This document shows positions 10,270-22,020 of a stretch of DNA of 64,000 nt, in pieces; position 1 is the stretch's first letter, and every line of letters starts with the position of its first letter. The DNA is from Antilocapra americana (lineage: Eukaryota > Chordata > Mammalia > Artiodactyla > Antilocapridae). Made by a program: the position numbers and the translations under genes. Below the pieces are notes generated by a model, which did not search any database, was not told the DNA's origin, and was given only the letters and a program-made list of their open reading frames with translations. The stretch spans positions 7,478,866-7,542,865 of the forward strand of contig ML660777.1 of assembly GCA_007570785.1 (NCBI GenBank), read 5' to 3'.

Positions 10270-12300
10270 ATCTCAAATCATCCTAACTTACATATGAAAA
10301 ATCTGAAATTAAGCTGAAGTTCTTGGAAACACATCAAAACCAATTACAGCTCATCCAGGAATGTTTGGATAGTCAACAATTTTAAAAATCTATTAAAATA
10401 ATGTATCATATTGGTAAAGAACATCTTAATGATTATCTTAAAAGATACAATTTCACTTTTAACTGAAACTATTTTTCAAAATTTACAAAAAAAAGAATTT
10501 CCTTAATCTAATAAAGGACATCTGTTAAATTCTATAGCAAATAAGATACTAATTATTAAAGTAGAACATTCTCATTAAAATATAGGGAAAGAGACTGCAT
10601 TATTCTGACACAAGTGAAGAAAATATATTAAGTCTAGAGAGTAAAGGAAGAATAAATCAGAGCTTTTTGTATGTGATATAATGGTCCACTTAGAAAACGG
10701 AAGAGAATGTGAGTATATACTATCAGAACTAATGAAAGAATTTAGTAATGTGCAAAGATTTTTGAATAAAGTTACAAAAAGTGCACCGATGGATATGAAA
10801 GATCTAAGTAGAGAGTTGTACTAAATTCACAGTTTTTTAAGAATCATTAAAAAGATACATTCTCTCTAAGGTAAACTAGAACTTCAATACCGTTTCAAAA
10901 CTCATTGCAACAAAGTAAATGGCAGTTGTGATTAAGACAATTTTGAAGGACAAGCATGAAATGGGACAATTGCCTGACTTATGAAAAGCTATAATTATGC
11001 TTCTATAGGTATAAACAAAGTGACTACCAATACTGCATAGACCACTGACCAAACACTGATGTAGCATTATTAATCAGCAAAAACACTACGTGACTATTTC
11101 CTACATGGACAACTGGTTAATCACAGGAAAAACAAATAAATTTATATTCTTAACATATATATTTCTATATTTCCTACAGCCAAATTAAAGACATTTTGGA
11201 ACAAAACATGAGAATTCATACATGAACCTGGTGTATGAAAATGCTTCATATTTATGAGAGTTTTGGATACTGTAGATGAATATTGATAAAATAAATTAAT
11301 TTTCCATTTTTAAAGAAAAAACTCAGGAAGATAAAAAGTATTTGATTTGTGAAGGTGATATATGATATTGAGAAGCTTTGTCATTTATAAATTATTTGAT
11401 ATGATTTAATTAGAAATATTTGGAAGATATTTGATTTAATATCAAGAATAGTGTTTATGTCAGATTTATACCTGGTCATTATATGGTAACATTTCTATAT
11501 GTAATTATTTTAAAAATGATTTTCATAATTTGATCATAAAAAGTACTTCATGTAACATATTAATAAAGTGTTGAAGTTACTCCTTTGAAATATTAATCTT
11601 GATGCTATATATACTAACTTGTCATGGAAAAGAATGTAACCATCCTTATCATTTTAAATCATATATGAAGTCTTTGATACACAAGAAGGTTCAGAGTCCA
11701 TGTTAGTTTTATTTCTGCGTACTTATATAGTGTGAGATCCTTTTGTAAATTTTTATCCCTAAAAATTATAAAAGCAGCACTCTACTCATCTACTGCAGTA
11801 AAATAAAAAGTGCTGGTCAGCAAAATATTATAAGTTTCAAAGACAAGTTACAACTGGTGGAAATAGTGTAATTAATTATCAAATTATGTTTACTATGAAA
11901 CATTTGTGAAAAATTCCTACATATTTATAAAAGAAGAGCTGCTACAACTCAATAATATTGCTAAAAAACCAAAAAGAGAAACAACCCAGTTGAAAAAATA
12001 GGAAATATGTGAAAAACAACTTTTCACAAAGAGGGAAAAAAATATAAGGAAAATGTTTGATATCACTGATAGTCAGGAAGATACAAATTAGAAAACTGAG
12101 ATATTATTTCACATACAGCAAATTGTTAAAATTTTAAATTTTGATAATATCAATTGTTAACATTGGTAGAAACAAACTGCTCTGTCTGTAGGAATATAAA
12201 TAGATTAAAACATTTTGAGCAAATAATTTACAAAAAAAAATAAAGCTGATGCATTCCTGTTAAGTAAACATGAATCAAAATAGAAACAAATGAAAAAACT
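10270..12300 (+). mobile_element. Ancient L1 (L1M-type) ORF2 remnants
   Basis: Several stretches follow the order of mammalian L1 ORF2 in sense orientation. CCTTAATCTAATAAAGGACA near 10,501 matches the RT region. AGAACTAATGAAAGAATTTA near 10,725 matches a downstream RT segment. ACAATTTTGAAGGACAAGC near 10,939 and GACTTATGAAAAGCTATAAT near 10,976 lie further on. ACAACTCAATAATATTG near 11,945 is close to the C-terminus. Every frame is destroyed. The part at 11,340-11,925 is unrecognised and may be a separate insertion. Limits are rough. Confidence 0.6.
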
Positions 12301-13112
12301 AACAGTACTCTCAGTTCTCAGCTACAAGATATGGACAAATAAATTATACTGTAGAAAACGTGATAGAAAATAGTAGGCAGAAGTTACAGAATCTAGAAGT
12401 ATACATATAAAATGGATACATTTCAAAAATATTTTAAAAACAAGTTGCTGAATATGTGCAGGCATTTTTAAAGTTTAAAAACTTGCAAAATTACTACATT
12501 TGTTTGCGAATGTATATATTGGTAGCAGTCCATAAAATTATACAGATACATTTAAGAGATACGAATCTTATTCATAAAAGTGATTGCTTATGAGGAGGAA
12601 CATATAAGGCCATTTAACCAAAAATATGCTTTTAAAATGTAGGTACAATACAAAAGAAACATAGCAAAATGCTATTATTTTGATGAGGAACAGGATTTGA
12701 ATCTAGATATTTTTTAATAACTTTCTGATTATTTTAAATAAATATTAAACAAATTCCATTCAAGAATGCCTTTACATGTTTATTTTTTAATTTATGGCAA
12801 ATAATAAATGGATAATAATGCAGAAGACAGTCCTGAAAATTAAAATAATGATTTGACAGTTGCCTAGAAGATATTAATATTAACATAAACCTACTGTAAT
12901 GGAAATGATATGAATGATCTTAACAAAGGAACATACAAATAATTTGAAGGAAGGGGAAAACATCAGAAAGAAATAAAACAAAATGTTATTAACTAGCAAA
13001 CGATCAGGAGTGCATCTCATAACAATGGGTGAAATAATAGGTTATTCTTTATGTATTTTTTAACATTTAGCTAATGTGAAGAAAAAGTCATAGAGGTATT
13101 TCTTATCATATT
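12301..13112. other. Unassigned AT-rich DNA
   Basis: A-rich sequence without gene features. Some of it may be the 3' part of the ancient L1 to its left. Confidence 0.45.
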
Positions 13113-13411
13113 TCAGTTCAGTTCAGTTAAGTCGTTCAGTCCTGTCCCACTCTTTGTGACCCCATGGATTGCAGGACACCAGACCTCCCTGTCCATCGCC
13201 AACTCCCAGGGCTTACTCAACTTCATGTCCATTGAGTTGGTGATGCCATCCAACCATCTCGTCCTCTGTCAACCCCTTCCCCTCCTGCCTTCAAAGTTTC
13301 CCAGCAACAGGGTCTTTTCCAATGAGTCAGTTCTTTGCATCAAGTGGCCAAAGTATTGGACTTTCTGCTTCAGCATCAGTCTTTCCAAAGAATACACAGG
13401 ACTGATTTCCT

Positions 13412-15111
13412 TTAGGATGAACTGGTTGGATATCCAATGGACTGGTTGGAAATCCTTGCAGTCCAAGGGACTCTCAAGAGTCTTCTCCAATACCACAGTT
13501 CAAAATCATGAATACTTTCACACTCAGCTTTCTTTATAGCCCAACTCTCACATCCATATATGACTACTGGAAAAACCATAGCTTTGACTAGATGGATCTT
13601 TGTTGGTAAACTAATGTCTCTGCTTTGTAATATGCTGTCTAGGTTGATCATAACTTTTCTTCCAAGGAGCAGGAGTCCTTTAATTTCATGGGTGTGGTCA
13701 CCATCTCCAGTATTTTTGGAGCCCCAAGAAAATAAAGTCAGCCATTGTTTCCCCATCTATTTGCCATGAAGTGATGGGACCAGATGCCATGATCTTAGCT
13801 TGCTGAATGTTGAGTTTTAAACCAACTTTTTCACTATCCTCTTTCACTTTCACCAAGAGGCCCTTTAGTTCTTCTTCACTTTCTGCCATAAGGGTGGTGT
13901 CATCTACATATCTGAGGTTATCGATATTTCTCCCGGCAGTCTTGATTCCAGCTTGTGCTTTATCCAGCCTAGCGTTTCTTATTATGTACTTTGCATATTA
14001 GTTAAATAAGCAGAGTGACAATATACAGCGTAGAAGTACTCCTTTCCCTATATGGAACCAGTTGGTTGTTCTATGTCCGGTTCTAACTATTGCTTCTTGA
14101 CCTGTATACAGATTTCTCAGGAGGCAGGTAAGATGGTCTGGTATTCCCACCTCTTTAAGAATTTTCCAGAGCTTGTTGTGGTCCACACAGTCAAAGGTTT
14201 TGGCATAGTCAATAAAGCAGAAATAGATATTTTTCTGGAACTCTCTTTCTTTTTCAATGATCCAACAGATGTTGGCCATTTGATCTTCTCTGGTTCCTCT
14301 GCCTTTTCTAAATCTAGCTTGAACATCTGAAATTTCACGATTCACGTACTGTTGAAGCCTGGTTTGGAGACTTTTGAGCACTACTTTACTAGCATGTGAG
14401 ATGAGTGCAATTGTGCAGTAGTTTGAACATTCTTTGGCATTGCCTTTTTCAGGATTGGAATGCAAACTGACTTCCTTCAGTCCTGTGGCCACTGCTGAGT
14501 TTTCCGAATTTGCTAGCATATTGAGTGCAGCACTTTCACAGCATCATCTTTTAGGATTTGAAATAGCTCAACTGGAATTCCATCACCTCCACTAGTTTTG
14601 TTCGTAGTGATCCTTCCTAAGCCCACTTGATGTCGCATTCCAGGATATCTGGCTCTAGGTTAGTGATCACATCATCGTGATTATCTGGGTCATGAAGATC
14701 TATTTTGTATAGTTCTTCTGTGTATTCTTGCCACCTCTTCTTAATATCTTCTGCTTCTGTTTGGTCCATAGCATTTCTGTCCTGTATTGTGCCCTTCTTT
14801 GCATGAAATATTTTCTTGGTATCTCTAATTTTTTTGAAGGGATCTGTAGTCCTTCCCATTCTATTGTTTTCCTCTATTTGTTTGCACTGATTACTGAGGA
14901 AGGCTTTCTTACCTCTCCTTGCTATTATTTGGAACTCTGCATTCAAATGGGTATATCTTTCCTTTTCTCCTTTACCTTTCACTTCTCTTCTTTTCACAGC
15001 TATCTGTAAGGCCTCCTCAGACAACCATTTTGCCTTTTTGCATTTCTTTTTCTTGGGGATGGTCTTGATACCTGCCTCCTGTACAAAGTCCATCCATAAT
15101 TCTTGAGGCAC
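13412..15111 (-). pseudogene. BovB linker and reverse transcriptase, frameshifted
   Basis: The linker frame (14,617-15,111) includes KAKWLSEEALQIAVKRREVK and a charged coiled-coil-like stretch. The RT frame (13,998-14,519) shows RKGRGTREDQ, FCFIDYAKTFDCVDHNKLW (motif A) and GHRTTNWFHIGKGV. The catalytic motif C at 13,899-13,910 reads YVDD instead of the YADD seen in the other four BovB copies here. The C-terminal frame (13,412-13,756) has the conserved MVFPVVIYGCESWAIKKAE. At least three frameshifts separate these pieces. Confidence 0.9.
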
Positions 15112-15380
15112 TCTATATCAGATCTAATCCTTTGTATCTATCTGTCACTTCCACTATATAATCATAAGGGATTTGAAATAGGTCATACCTGAATGGCCTA
15201 GTGGTTCTCCCTACTTTCTTCAACTTCAGTCTGAATTTGTCAATAAGGAGTTCATGATCTGAGCCACAGTAAGCTCCTGGTTTTGTTTTTTGCTGACTGT
15301 ATAGAGTTTCTCCATTTTTCCTGCAAAGAATATAATCAATCTGATTTCACTTGACCATCTGGTGATGTCCATGTTTAGAG

Positions 15381-16070
15381 TCATCTCTTATGTTGTTGGA
15401 AAAGGGTGTTTTCTATGGCCTGTGTGTTTTCTTGGCAAAACTCTATTAGCCTTTGTCCTGCTTCATTCTGTACTCTAAGGCCAAAGTTGCCTTTTACTCC
15501 AGGTGTTTCTTGACTTCCTACTTTTGCATTCCAGTCCCCTATAATGAAAAGGACATCTTTTTTGGGTGTTAGTTGTAGAAGGTCTTGTAGGTCTTCATAG
15601 GACCATTCACCTTCAGCTTCTTCAGCATTGCTGGTCGGGGCACAGACTTCGATTACTGTGATACTAAGCGGTTTGCCTTGAAAACGAACAGAGATCATTC
15701 TGTCGTTTTTGAGATTGCATCCAAGTACTGTATTTCAGACTCTTGTTGACTATGAGGGCTACTCCATTCCTTCTAATGGATTCTTGCCCACAGTAGTAGA
15801 TATAATGGTCATCTGAGTTAAATTCACCCTTTCCAGTCCATTTTAGTTCCTTGATTCCTAAAATGTCAATTTTCACTCTTGCCGTCTCCTGTTTGACCAC
15901 CTCCAATTTGCCTTGATTCATGGACCTAACATTCCAATTTCCTATGCAATATTGCTCTTTACAGCATCGAACTTTACCTCCATCACCAGTTACATCCACA
16001 ACTGGGTATAGTTTTTGCTTTGGCTCTGTGTCTTCATTCTTTCTGGAGTTATTTCTCCACTGATCTCCAG
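15381..16070 (-). pseudogene. BovB endonuclease domain, frameshifted
   Basis: This is the apurinic/apyrimidinic-like endonuclease that nicks target DNA for BovB and Bov-tA insertion. Visible landmarks in order are GNWNVRSMNQGKLEVV near the N-terminus, ILGIKELKWTGKGEF (containing the conserved metal-binding Glu), YAPTSNAEEA-like sequence (here CAPTSNAEEA), and GDWNAKVG at about 15,520-15,545. A frameshift near 15,690 splits the domain into two frames (15,664-16,212 and 15,381-15,698). The second frame ends at LFQQHKR, so the downstream catalytic Asp-His region falls in another frame. Confidence 0.9.
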
Positions 16071-16200
16071 TAGCATATTGGGCACCTACTGACCTGGGGA
16101 GTTCATCTTTCAGGGTCCTATCTTTTTGCCTTTTCCTACTGTTCATGGGGTTCTCAAGGCAGGAATACTGAAGTGGTTTGCCATTCCCTTCTCCAGTGGG

Positions 16201-17969
16201 AATATTTAACATGCACTATGTATCTTATGCATTGAATGTATAAGATGTGTTTTATTATTCATTGCCAAGAAATATTCATAGAAAGTCCTTCTCATATTTT
16301 AAATCTATTTAACCACCTAAAACTATTTAATAACAGTTATCTTAATTTTATTTTGGAACACCACCTAAAACACTGAAAGTAATGTGTTAATCTGGGTTGT
16401 AGTAACACAAGTTGTACATCTATTTGGGCATGTGTGTTTGAGATCCGTGTACATTACAGAGCACATTATGCAGTTTATACTGGAAAAGGATGGTTACCTC
16501 TAAGTAGAGGGTGGTAATCAGGTAGACAAATTAGGCAAAATGAATAGATTTTGATTATAAGTTGTTCTTGGTGTTTGATTTTGAAAACTCATTAGTATTT
16601 TATACATTCAAATTGAAAAATGGTATGAAATAAATGAATTAAAAGGGTTGGACAAAATAATGTATGTGAACTTAGCCTTTTTTATTGAAAAAAGTAAAAA
16701 ATTGGAACAAAATAAGGGAGAATGCATGTATAATTTGATAATGTGCTTCATCAGTTCAAGAATAAGAGAAAGCTGGAACCGATAAGTGAAAATATCAAAA
16801 TACTTATTAAATATTTAAAATTTGTAACAGATAGGAGACATAATATAAAAGGAAAAATAATAAAAAGAAAAAAATGTTGAACATTCTGTCACATATAAAA
16901 GCCTAAAAACTCTAGTAAATATTGATAAAGGATAGATGGTTGCCATGATAAGAAATATAAATGGTCTGTACATACATGAGGAAATCTCAAATTTAAAGGA
17001 GATACTATTATTGACACACTAGATTGATATAAAAGGCTGATACATATACATATATCTGTACATATATATCCAGTGTTGCTAAATGTTTTCAGAAACTGGA
17101 CACTTTTTAAATTGTTCTATTTTTTTGCAATAATTGGCAAAATTATTGTTGGAAAATTTATCTGTAGCAATCCGGAAGTTTCTATAAATATTTTTAAATG
17201 ACTTTGACCTTAAAATATTATCCTGCATATTTATCATGTAGAAATTTACATATTTATAATCAACTATATTTAACATATCCTATGCTTAAATATCAAATCT
17301 TTAGAAATAGCTAAATATATAGCATACTAAATGTGGAAATATATAAAATAAACTGAAACAATTTTCTTTTTTTTTTGCCAATGAAACTTTCTATTTAACA
17401 TCAGAATGGAGATACAAATGATAATTTAAATGTATAGTGAATTTAAATGTTTAAATTAATGAAATGGCATATAAAGAAGTTTTAACTGATTCATAAGAAA
17501 GAGTTTTGATGAGGGATAAGTGAGGTGTTTCTTAATTTGTGTCTGTTAACTTCCACCAACCCTGGCTGCCTCACCTTTTTTTGAATTAGTCTGCTCTCCA
17601 CTGGATAAAATTCATATTAGCAAAAAGAGGCCACAAACTCTGTGTTGCCATTAGGTGTAAAAACTGTTACCCAAATGAAAATCATCCAAACTCAAGGAAA
17701 TAGAGTCAGAAGAAACTCTTTTGAGAGGATTCACCTTCACTTTCTCCTCTAGAAGAAAACCGTATCTGGGTTCTTTTGTATTTTAGACAATAGAATATGA
17801 GTAGCTCTACCACCCTAATCACTAAAGAATAAATGTTTTGATTAGAAATTAAAAGTTGATATAAGGAGTAAATCCTCCAGCAGTGACTTTTTAAAACTCT
17901 ATATCCTTAAAAAGTTTTCTTACCAACATGTCCTTAATTATCATTGACTCTATTGTCAGATGGCACTTT
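16201..17969. other. Unassigned AT-rich intergenic DNA
   Basis: No gene found. Composition is strongly AT-rich, with a T-run at 17,366-17,377 and TATA-type simple sequence near 17,040-17,070. The minus frame 17,079-17,276 is low-complexity and unsupported. Confidence 0.5.
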
Positions 17970-18500
17970 CCACATTAAAATACTTTTTTTTTCTTTTTTT
18001 ATTGTGTTGGTTTTGCCATACAATGACATGAAACCGCCATGGGTTTACATATGCTCCCCCTCCAGGAACCCCCCTCCCCCCCCCCCCCCCATCCCCTCCC
18101 CCTGGGAAATCTCCGTGCACCAGCCCTGAGCATCAACCCTGGGCTGGCGATTGATTTCACATATGATAATTAACATGTTTCAATGCCATTCTCCCATATC
18201 ATCCCACCCTTGCCCTCTTCCACAGAGTCCACGAGTCTGTTCTATACGTCTGTGTTCCTTTTTCTGTCTCGCATGCAGGGTTCTCGCTGCCATCTTTCTA
18301 AATTCCATATATATGCATTAGTATACTGTATTGTTGTTTTTCCTTCTGGCTTACTTCACTCTGGATAATAGGCTCCAGTTCCATCCATCTGAGTAGAACT
18401 GCTTCAAATGAATTTTTTTTAATGCTGAGTAATATTGCATTCTGTATATGTACCACAGCTTTCTTATCCATTCGTCAGTTGATGGGCATCTAGGTTGCTT

Positions 18501-19348
18501 TCATGTCCTGGCTATTGTAAACAATGCAGCGATGAACATTGGGGTACACGTGGCTCTTTCAGTTCTGGTTTTCTCGGTGTGTATGCCCAGCAGTGGGATT
18601 GCTGGGTCATATGGCAGGTCTATTTGCAGTTTTATAAGGAATCTCCACACTGTTTTCCATAGTGGCTGTACTAGTTTGCATTCCCACCAACAGTGTAAGA
18701 GGGTTCCCTTTTCTCCACATCCTCTCCAGCATTTATTGCTTGTAGACTTTTGGATGGCAGCCATTCTGACTGGCGTAAAGTGGTACCTCATTGTGGTTTT
18801 GATTTGCATTTCTCTGATAATGAGTGATGTTGAGATTCTTTTCATGTGTTTGTTAGCCATTTTTATGTCTTTGGAGAAATGTCTGTTAAGTTCTTTGGCC
18901 CACTTTTTGATTGGGCCATTTATTTTTCTAGAAAGGAGCTGCAGGAGTTGCTTGTGTATTTTTGAGATTAATTGTTTGTCCGTTGCTTCATTGGCTATTA
19001 TTTTCTCCCATTCTGAAGGCTGTCTTTTCACCTTGCTTATAGTTTCCTTTGTTGTACAGAAGCTTTTAATTTTAATTAGGTCCCATTTGTTTATTTGTGC
19101 TTTTATTTCTGATATTCTGGAAGGTGGGTCATAGAGGATCCTGCTTTGGTTTATGTCGGAGAGTGTTTTGCCTATTTTATCCTCTAGAAGTTTTATAGTT
19201 TCTGGTCTTATGATTAGATCTTTGATCCATTTTGAGTTTATTTTTGTGTATGGTGTTAGAAAGTGTTCTAGGTTCATTCTTTTACAAGTGGCTGTCCAGT
19301 TTTCCCAGCACCACTTGTTAAAGAGATTGTCTTTTCTCCATTGTATAA
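18501..19348 (-). pseudogene. L1 ORF2 C-terminal fragment
   Basis: Open for about 280 codons on the minus strand. It starts after the inversion junction at [20 protein letters not shown] and includes [39 protein letters not shown] and the cysteine-containing stretch [18 protein letters not shown] typical of the L1 ORF2 C-terminus. The frame closes at 18,501 after LFTIART, where a Trp codon appears to have become TGA; L1-like sequence continues beyond the stop. It has no RT catalytic core and cannot act alone. Confidence 0.93.
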
Positions 19349-19350
19349 GC

Positions 19351-19618
19351 AGCAAGGGAAAAACAACCAATTACTCACAAGGGGAATCCCATAAGGATAA
19401 CAGCTGATTTCTCAATAGAAACGCTTCAGGCCAGAAGGGAATGGCAGAACATACTTAAAGTCATGAAAGAAAATAATCTACAACCCTGATTACTGTACCC
19501 AGCAAGGATCTCATTCAAATTTGAAGGAGAAATCAAAAGCTTTCCAGACAAGCAAAAGCTGAGAGGCTTCAGCAACACCAAACCAGTGCTCCAACAAATG
19601 CTGAAGGATCTTTCCTAG
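19351..19618 (+). pseudogene. L1 ORF1 C-terminal fragment
   Basis: The frame starting at AAG 19,379 reads KGNPIRITADFS and ETLQARREWQNILKVMKE, then FEGEIKSFPDKQKL, as in the C-terminal domain of the L1 ORF1 RNA-binding protein. It ends at TAG 19,616-19,618. An in-frame TGA at 19,487-19,489 interrupts it, consistent with an Arg codon mutated to stop. Its N-terminal coiled coil is absent because the inverted segment begins here. Confidence 0.85.
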
Positions 19619-19669
19619 ACAGGAAACACAGATAGTGTATATAATCTCGAACCTAAAACAATAAAGTAA

Positions 19670-20713
19670 ATGGCAACGGGATCATACTTATCAATAATTA
19701 CCTTAAACGTAAACGGGTTGAATGCCCCAACCAAAAGACAACGATTGGCCGACTGGATACAGAAACAAGACCCCTATATATGTTGTCTACAAGAGACCCA
19801 CCTCAAACCTAGGGACACATATAGACTGAAAGTTAAAGGCTGGAAAAAGATATTCCATGGAAATAAAGACCAAAAGAAAGCAGGAGTGGCAATACTCATA
19901 TCAGATAAAGTAGACTTTAAAATAAAGGCAGTGAAAAGAGATAAAGATGGACATTACATAATGATCAAAGGATCAATCCAAGAAGAAGAAATAATAATTA
20001 TAAATATATATGCACCCAACATAGGAGCACCACAATATGTAAGGCAAATACAAGTATGAAAGGGGAAATTAACAATAACGCAATAATAGTGGGAGACTTT
20101 AATGCACCAATGGATAGATCAACTAAACAGAAAATTAACAAGGAAACTCAAACTTTAAATACAATAGACCAGTTAGACATAATTGATATCTATAGGACAT
20201 TCCACCCCAAAACAATGAATCTCACCTTTTTCTCAAGCGCACACGGGACCTTCTCCAGAATAGATCACATCCTGGGCCATAAATCTAGCCTTGGTAAATT
20301 CAAAAATATTGAAATCATTCCAAGCATCCTTTCTGACCACAGTGCAGTGAGATTAGATATCAGTTACAGGAGAAAACCATTCAAAAATTCCAACATATGG
20401 AGGCTCAACAACACACTGCTGAATAACCAACAAATCACAGAAGAAATCAAAAAAGAAATCAAAATATGCATAGAAATGAATGAAAATGAAAACACAACAA
20501 CCCAAAACCTATGGGACACAGTAAAAGCAGTACTAAGGGGAAAGTTCATAGCAATACAAGCTCACCTCAGGAAACAAGAAAAAAGTCAAATAAATAACCT
20601 AATTTTGCACCTAAAGCAACTAGAAAAGGAAGAAATGCAGAAGCCCAGGGCTAGTAGAAGGAAAGAAATCTTAAAGATCAGGGCAGAAATAAATGCAAAT
20701 GAAACAAAAGAGA
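19670..20713 (+). pseudogene. L1 ORF2 endonuclease domain, one frameshift
   Basis: Starts at the natural ORF2 ATG (19,670), 51 bp after the ORF1 stop. The first frame (to 20,059) has NVNGLNAP, LQETHLKP and INIYAPN. The second (20,056 onward) has VGDFNAPMD, the region ending SRIDHILG, and SDHSAVR. These match the catalytic and metal-binding positions of the L1 endonuclease, all visible. A small lesion at about 20,050 shifts the frame. Sequence stops within the linker after NANETKE at the target site, so RT is missing. The frame continuing past 20,713 reads flanking DNA. Confidence 0.92.
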
Positions 20714-20779
20714 CCATAGTAAAATGCTTTCAAATTCTATACATTGTCACAATATACATAATCGGAAGAATACAGAAGT

Positions 20780-21185
20780 ATTTTTAATTTAATCATGTAG
20801 AACGCAAATGCTGACTTGACATATATTCACACGTAATTCTTTCTCTCATGTTTACAACTCAACAGATTTCATGAATCTAGAGGAACTGCTATAATCACTA
20901 TATAGAACATATTGTTTTAGTATTTCAGAAGTGTATTCCAACCCATTTATTCTTTTATACTCTAAAACATCTTCATTATGTTGTTTGATGAGATAGATCC
21001 ACAAAGAAACGGAGGTGCCCAAGGTCAATCCAACTTTCAGCCAGTTAGGACTGCCATGTGGTGGTTCCTGAATGTAGAACTTTGACCGCCATGAAGAGAC
21101 ACTCAGGAACCTAGCTGAGGCCAACAGCTTCCAGAACGGGTGCAACAACGCTGACGGCGCCATCTTGCCTCAGCAATTTTCTTTT
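20780..21185 (-). pseudogene. NDUFC1: NDUFC1 retrocopy (complex I KFYI subunit)
   Basis: The minus frame from ATG 21,163 encodes a product that I recognise as NDUFC1, an accessory subunit of mitochondrial NADH dehydrogenase. It has an N-terminal transit-type segment ([20 protein letters not shown]), the mature start [18 protein letters not shown], a membrane segment [15 protein letters not shown], and [12 protein letters not shown]. The family length is 76 residues. Here the frame is intact through 76 codons, but the stop is replaced by TAC and translation would run 27 more residues to 20,852. No introns interrupt it, so it is a retrotransposed copy. The poly(A) tail and TSD are not clearly preserved; AATTAAAAATA near 20,780-20,790 may be the tail remnant. 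Confidence in identity is high; retained function is unsupported. Confidence 0.88.
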
Positions 21186-21821
21186 AAATTGGGGTAAAAC
21201 TAGTGTCTATTAAGAGAAAACAGTAACATGTTACACCTTGCTGCCAATTCACATAGGTGAAAAAATTGTAGCAGAATAGTCTGAAGGGCACTGCTTAGGA
21301 AGGGTACTAGGAGACTGTAATTGCAGGGGACAAAAATAACCTTGATGAGTTACTCCAAGCAGAGACCTATTCAAAGTATTATTCCAGCTCAAAAAAAATG
21401 AAAAGAGTTGTGAATTCAAGTTCACAAAAGGCAAAGACTCCTGGTAACAGTTATTGTTGGTCCATCATGAATCTTGTTTTTTATCTGGGTTTTGCTTCTC
21501 TCCAAGTATTGTGGTCATTGTCTCAAAGATTCCACCATGCCCACCAAGAACTCCAGGCTTGTTTGCTTTACTTGAAATTAAAGAGGATAATATTACTCTT
21601 CTACCACATCTAGTTCAAACTTTTGGGAAAACAAAACAAAACTAACAAAAAGAAAAACTCTGTTTGACCAAGTTTCTTCTGATTGGTGTAATCAAAGAAT
21701 TAGAGTGCAATGATTGATTTGTTTTGGTCTAACTAATCTCAGTCATCAAGGAGACATAACAAAAATGTAAAAGATTCTGACTGTGTGGCTAGAGTACAGA
21801 ATATTCTGTTTTTATAATAAG
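21186..21821. other. Unassigned intergenic DNA
   Basis: No gene or named repeat. Small open frames around 21,398-21,645 show no domain. The A-rich stretch at 21,625-21,660 is simple sequence. Confidence 0.45.
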
Positions 21822-21823
21822 TA

Positions 21824-22020
21824 GAAAGTGAAAGTCTCTCAGTTTTGTCCAACTCTTTGCGACCCCATGGACTGTAGCCCAGCAGGCTCCTCTGTCCATG
21901 GAATTCTCCAAGCAAGAATACTGGAATGGGTAGCCATTTCCTTTTCCAGGGGAATCTTCCCAAGCCAGGGATCAAATCCAGGTCTTCTGCACTGCAGGCA
22001 GATTCTTTACTGTCTGATCA
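21824..22020 (-). mobile_element. Bov-tA SINE
   Basis: Reverse complement: AAAGTGAAAGTCTCTCAG 3' end, ACTCTTTGCGACCCCATGGA, AAGAATACTGGAATGGGTAG, then GATCAAATCCAGGTCTTCTG at the B-box region and GCAGATTCTTTACTG near the head. Nearly complete apart from a few head bases. Confidence 0.92.

Larger units (their letters stand above)
13113..16200 (-). mobile_element. BovB LINE, nearly full-length, inactive
   Basis: Reading the minus strand, the element starts with CCCACTGGAGAAGGGAATGG near 16,200, the usual BovB 5' end. It passes through an endonuclease domain, a linker and RT, and ends in the GTTCAGTTCAG repeat at 13,113. The length of about 3.1 kb is close to the family's full length. Coding is broken into at least five frames. 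Flanks show only a weak ATATTT match, so the TSD is uncertain. It is the most complete BovB in the window and a useful reference for the others. Confidence 0.95.
17970..20730 (-). mobile_element. L1 LINE with 5' inversion (twin-primed), with TSDs
   Basis: The 3' segment (17,987 to about 19,348) lies on the minus strand: poly(A) seen as T-runs at 17,984-18,000, a G-rich 3' UTR tract (C-run 18,069-18,090), then the ORF2 C-terminus. The rest (about 19,350-20,713) is the upstream part of the same kind of element in the opposite direction: ORF1 end, 51-bp spacer and ORF2 endonuclease. The ORF2 middle is missing. Flanks CCACATTAAAATACTTT (17,970-17,986) and CCATAGTAAAATGCTTT (20,714-20,730) match at 14 of 17 positions. 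This layout fits one twin-priming insertion, now somewhat old. Confidence 0.92.

Noticed and set aside
15664..16212. Apparent novel 182-residue protein
   Set aside because: It is the 5' region and endonuclease start of BovB.
18448..19134. A 228-codon plus-strand frame with many hydrophobic residues
   Set aside because: It is the antisense shadow of the L1 ORF2 C-terminal region on the minus strand.
20852..20935. 27-residue C-terminal extension as a new protein domain
   Set aside because: Most simply read-through of the former 3' UTR after loss of the NDUFC1 stop codon.
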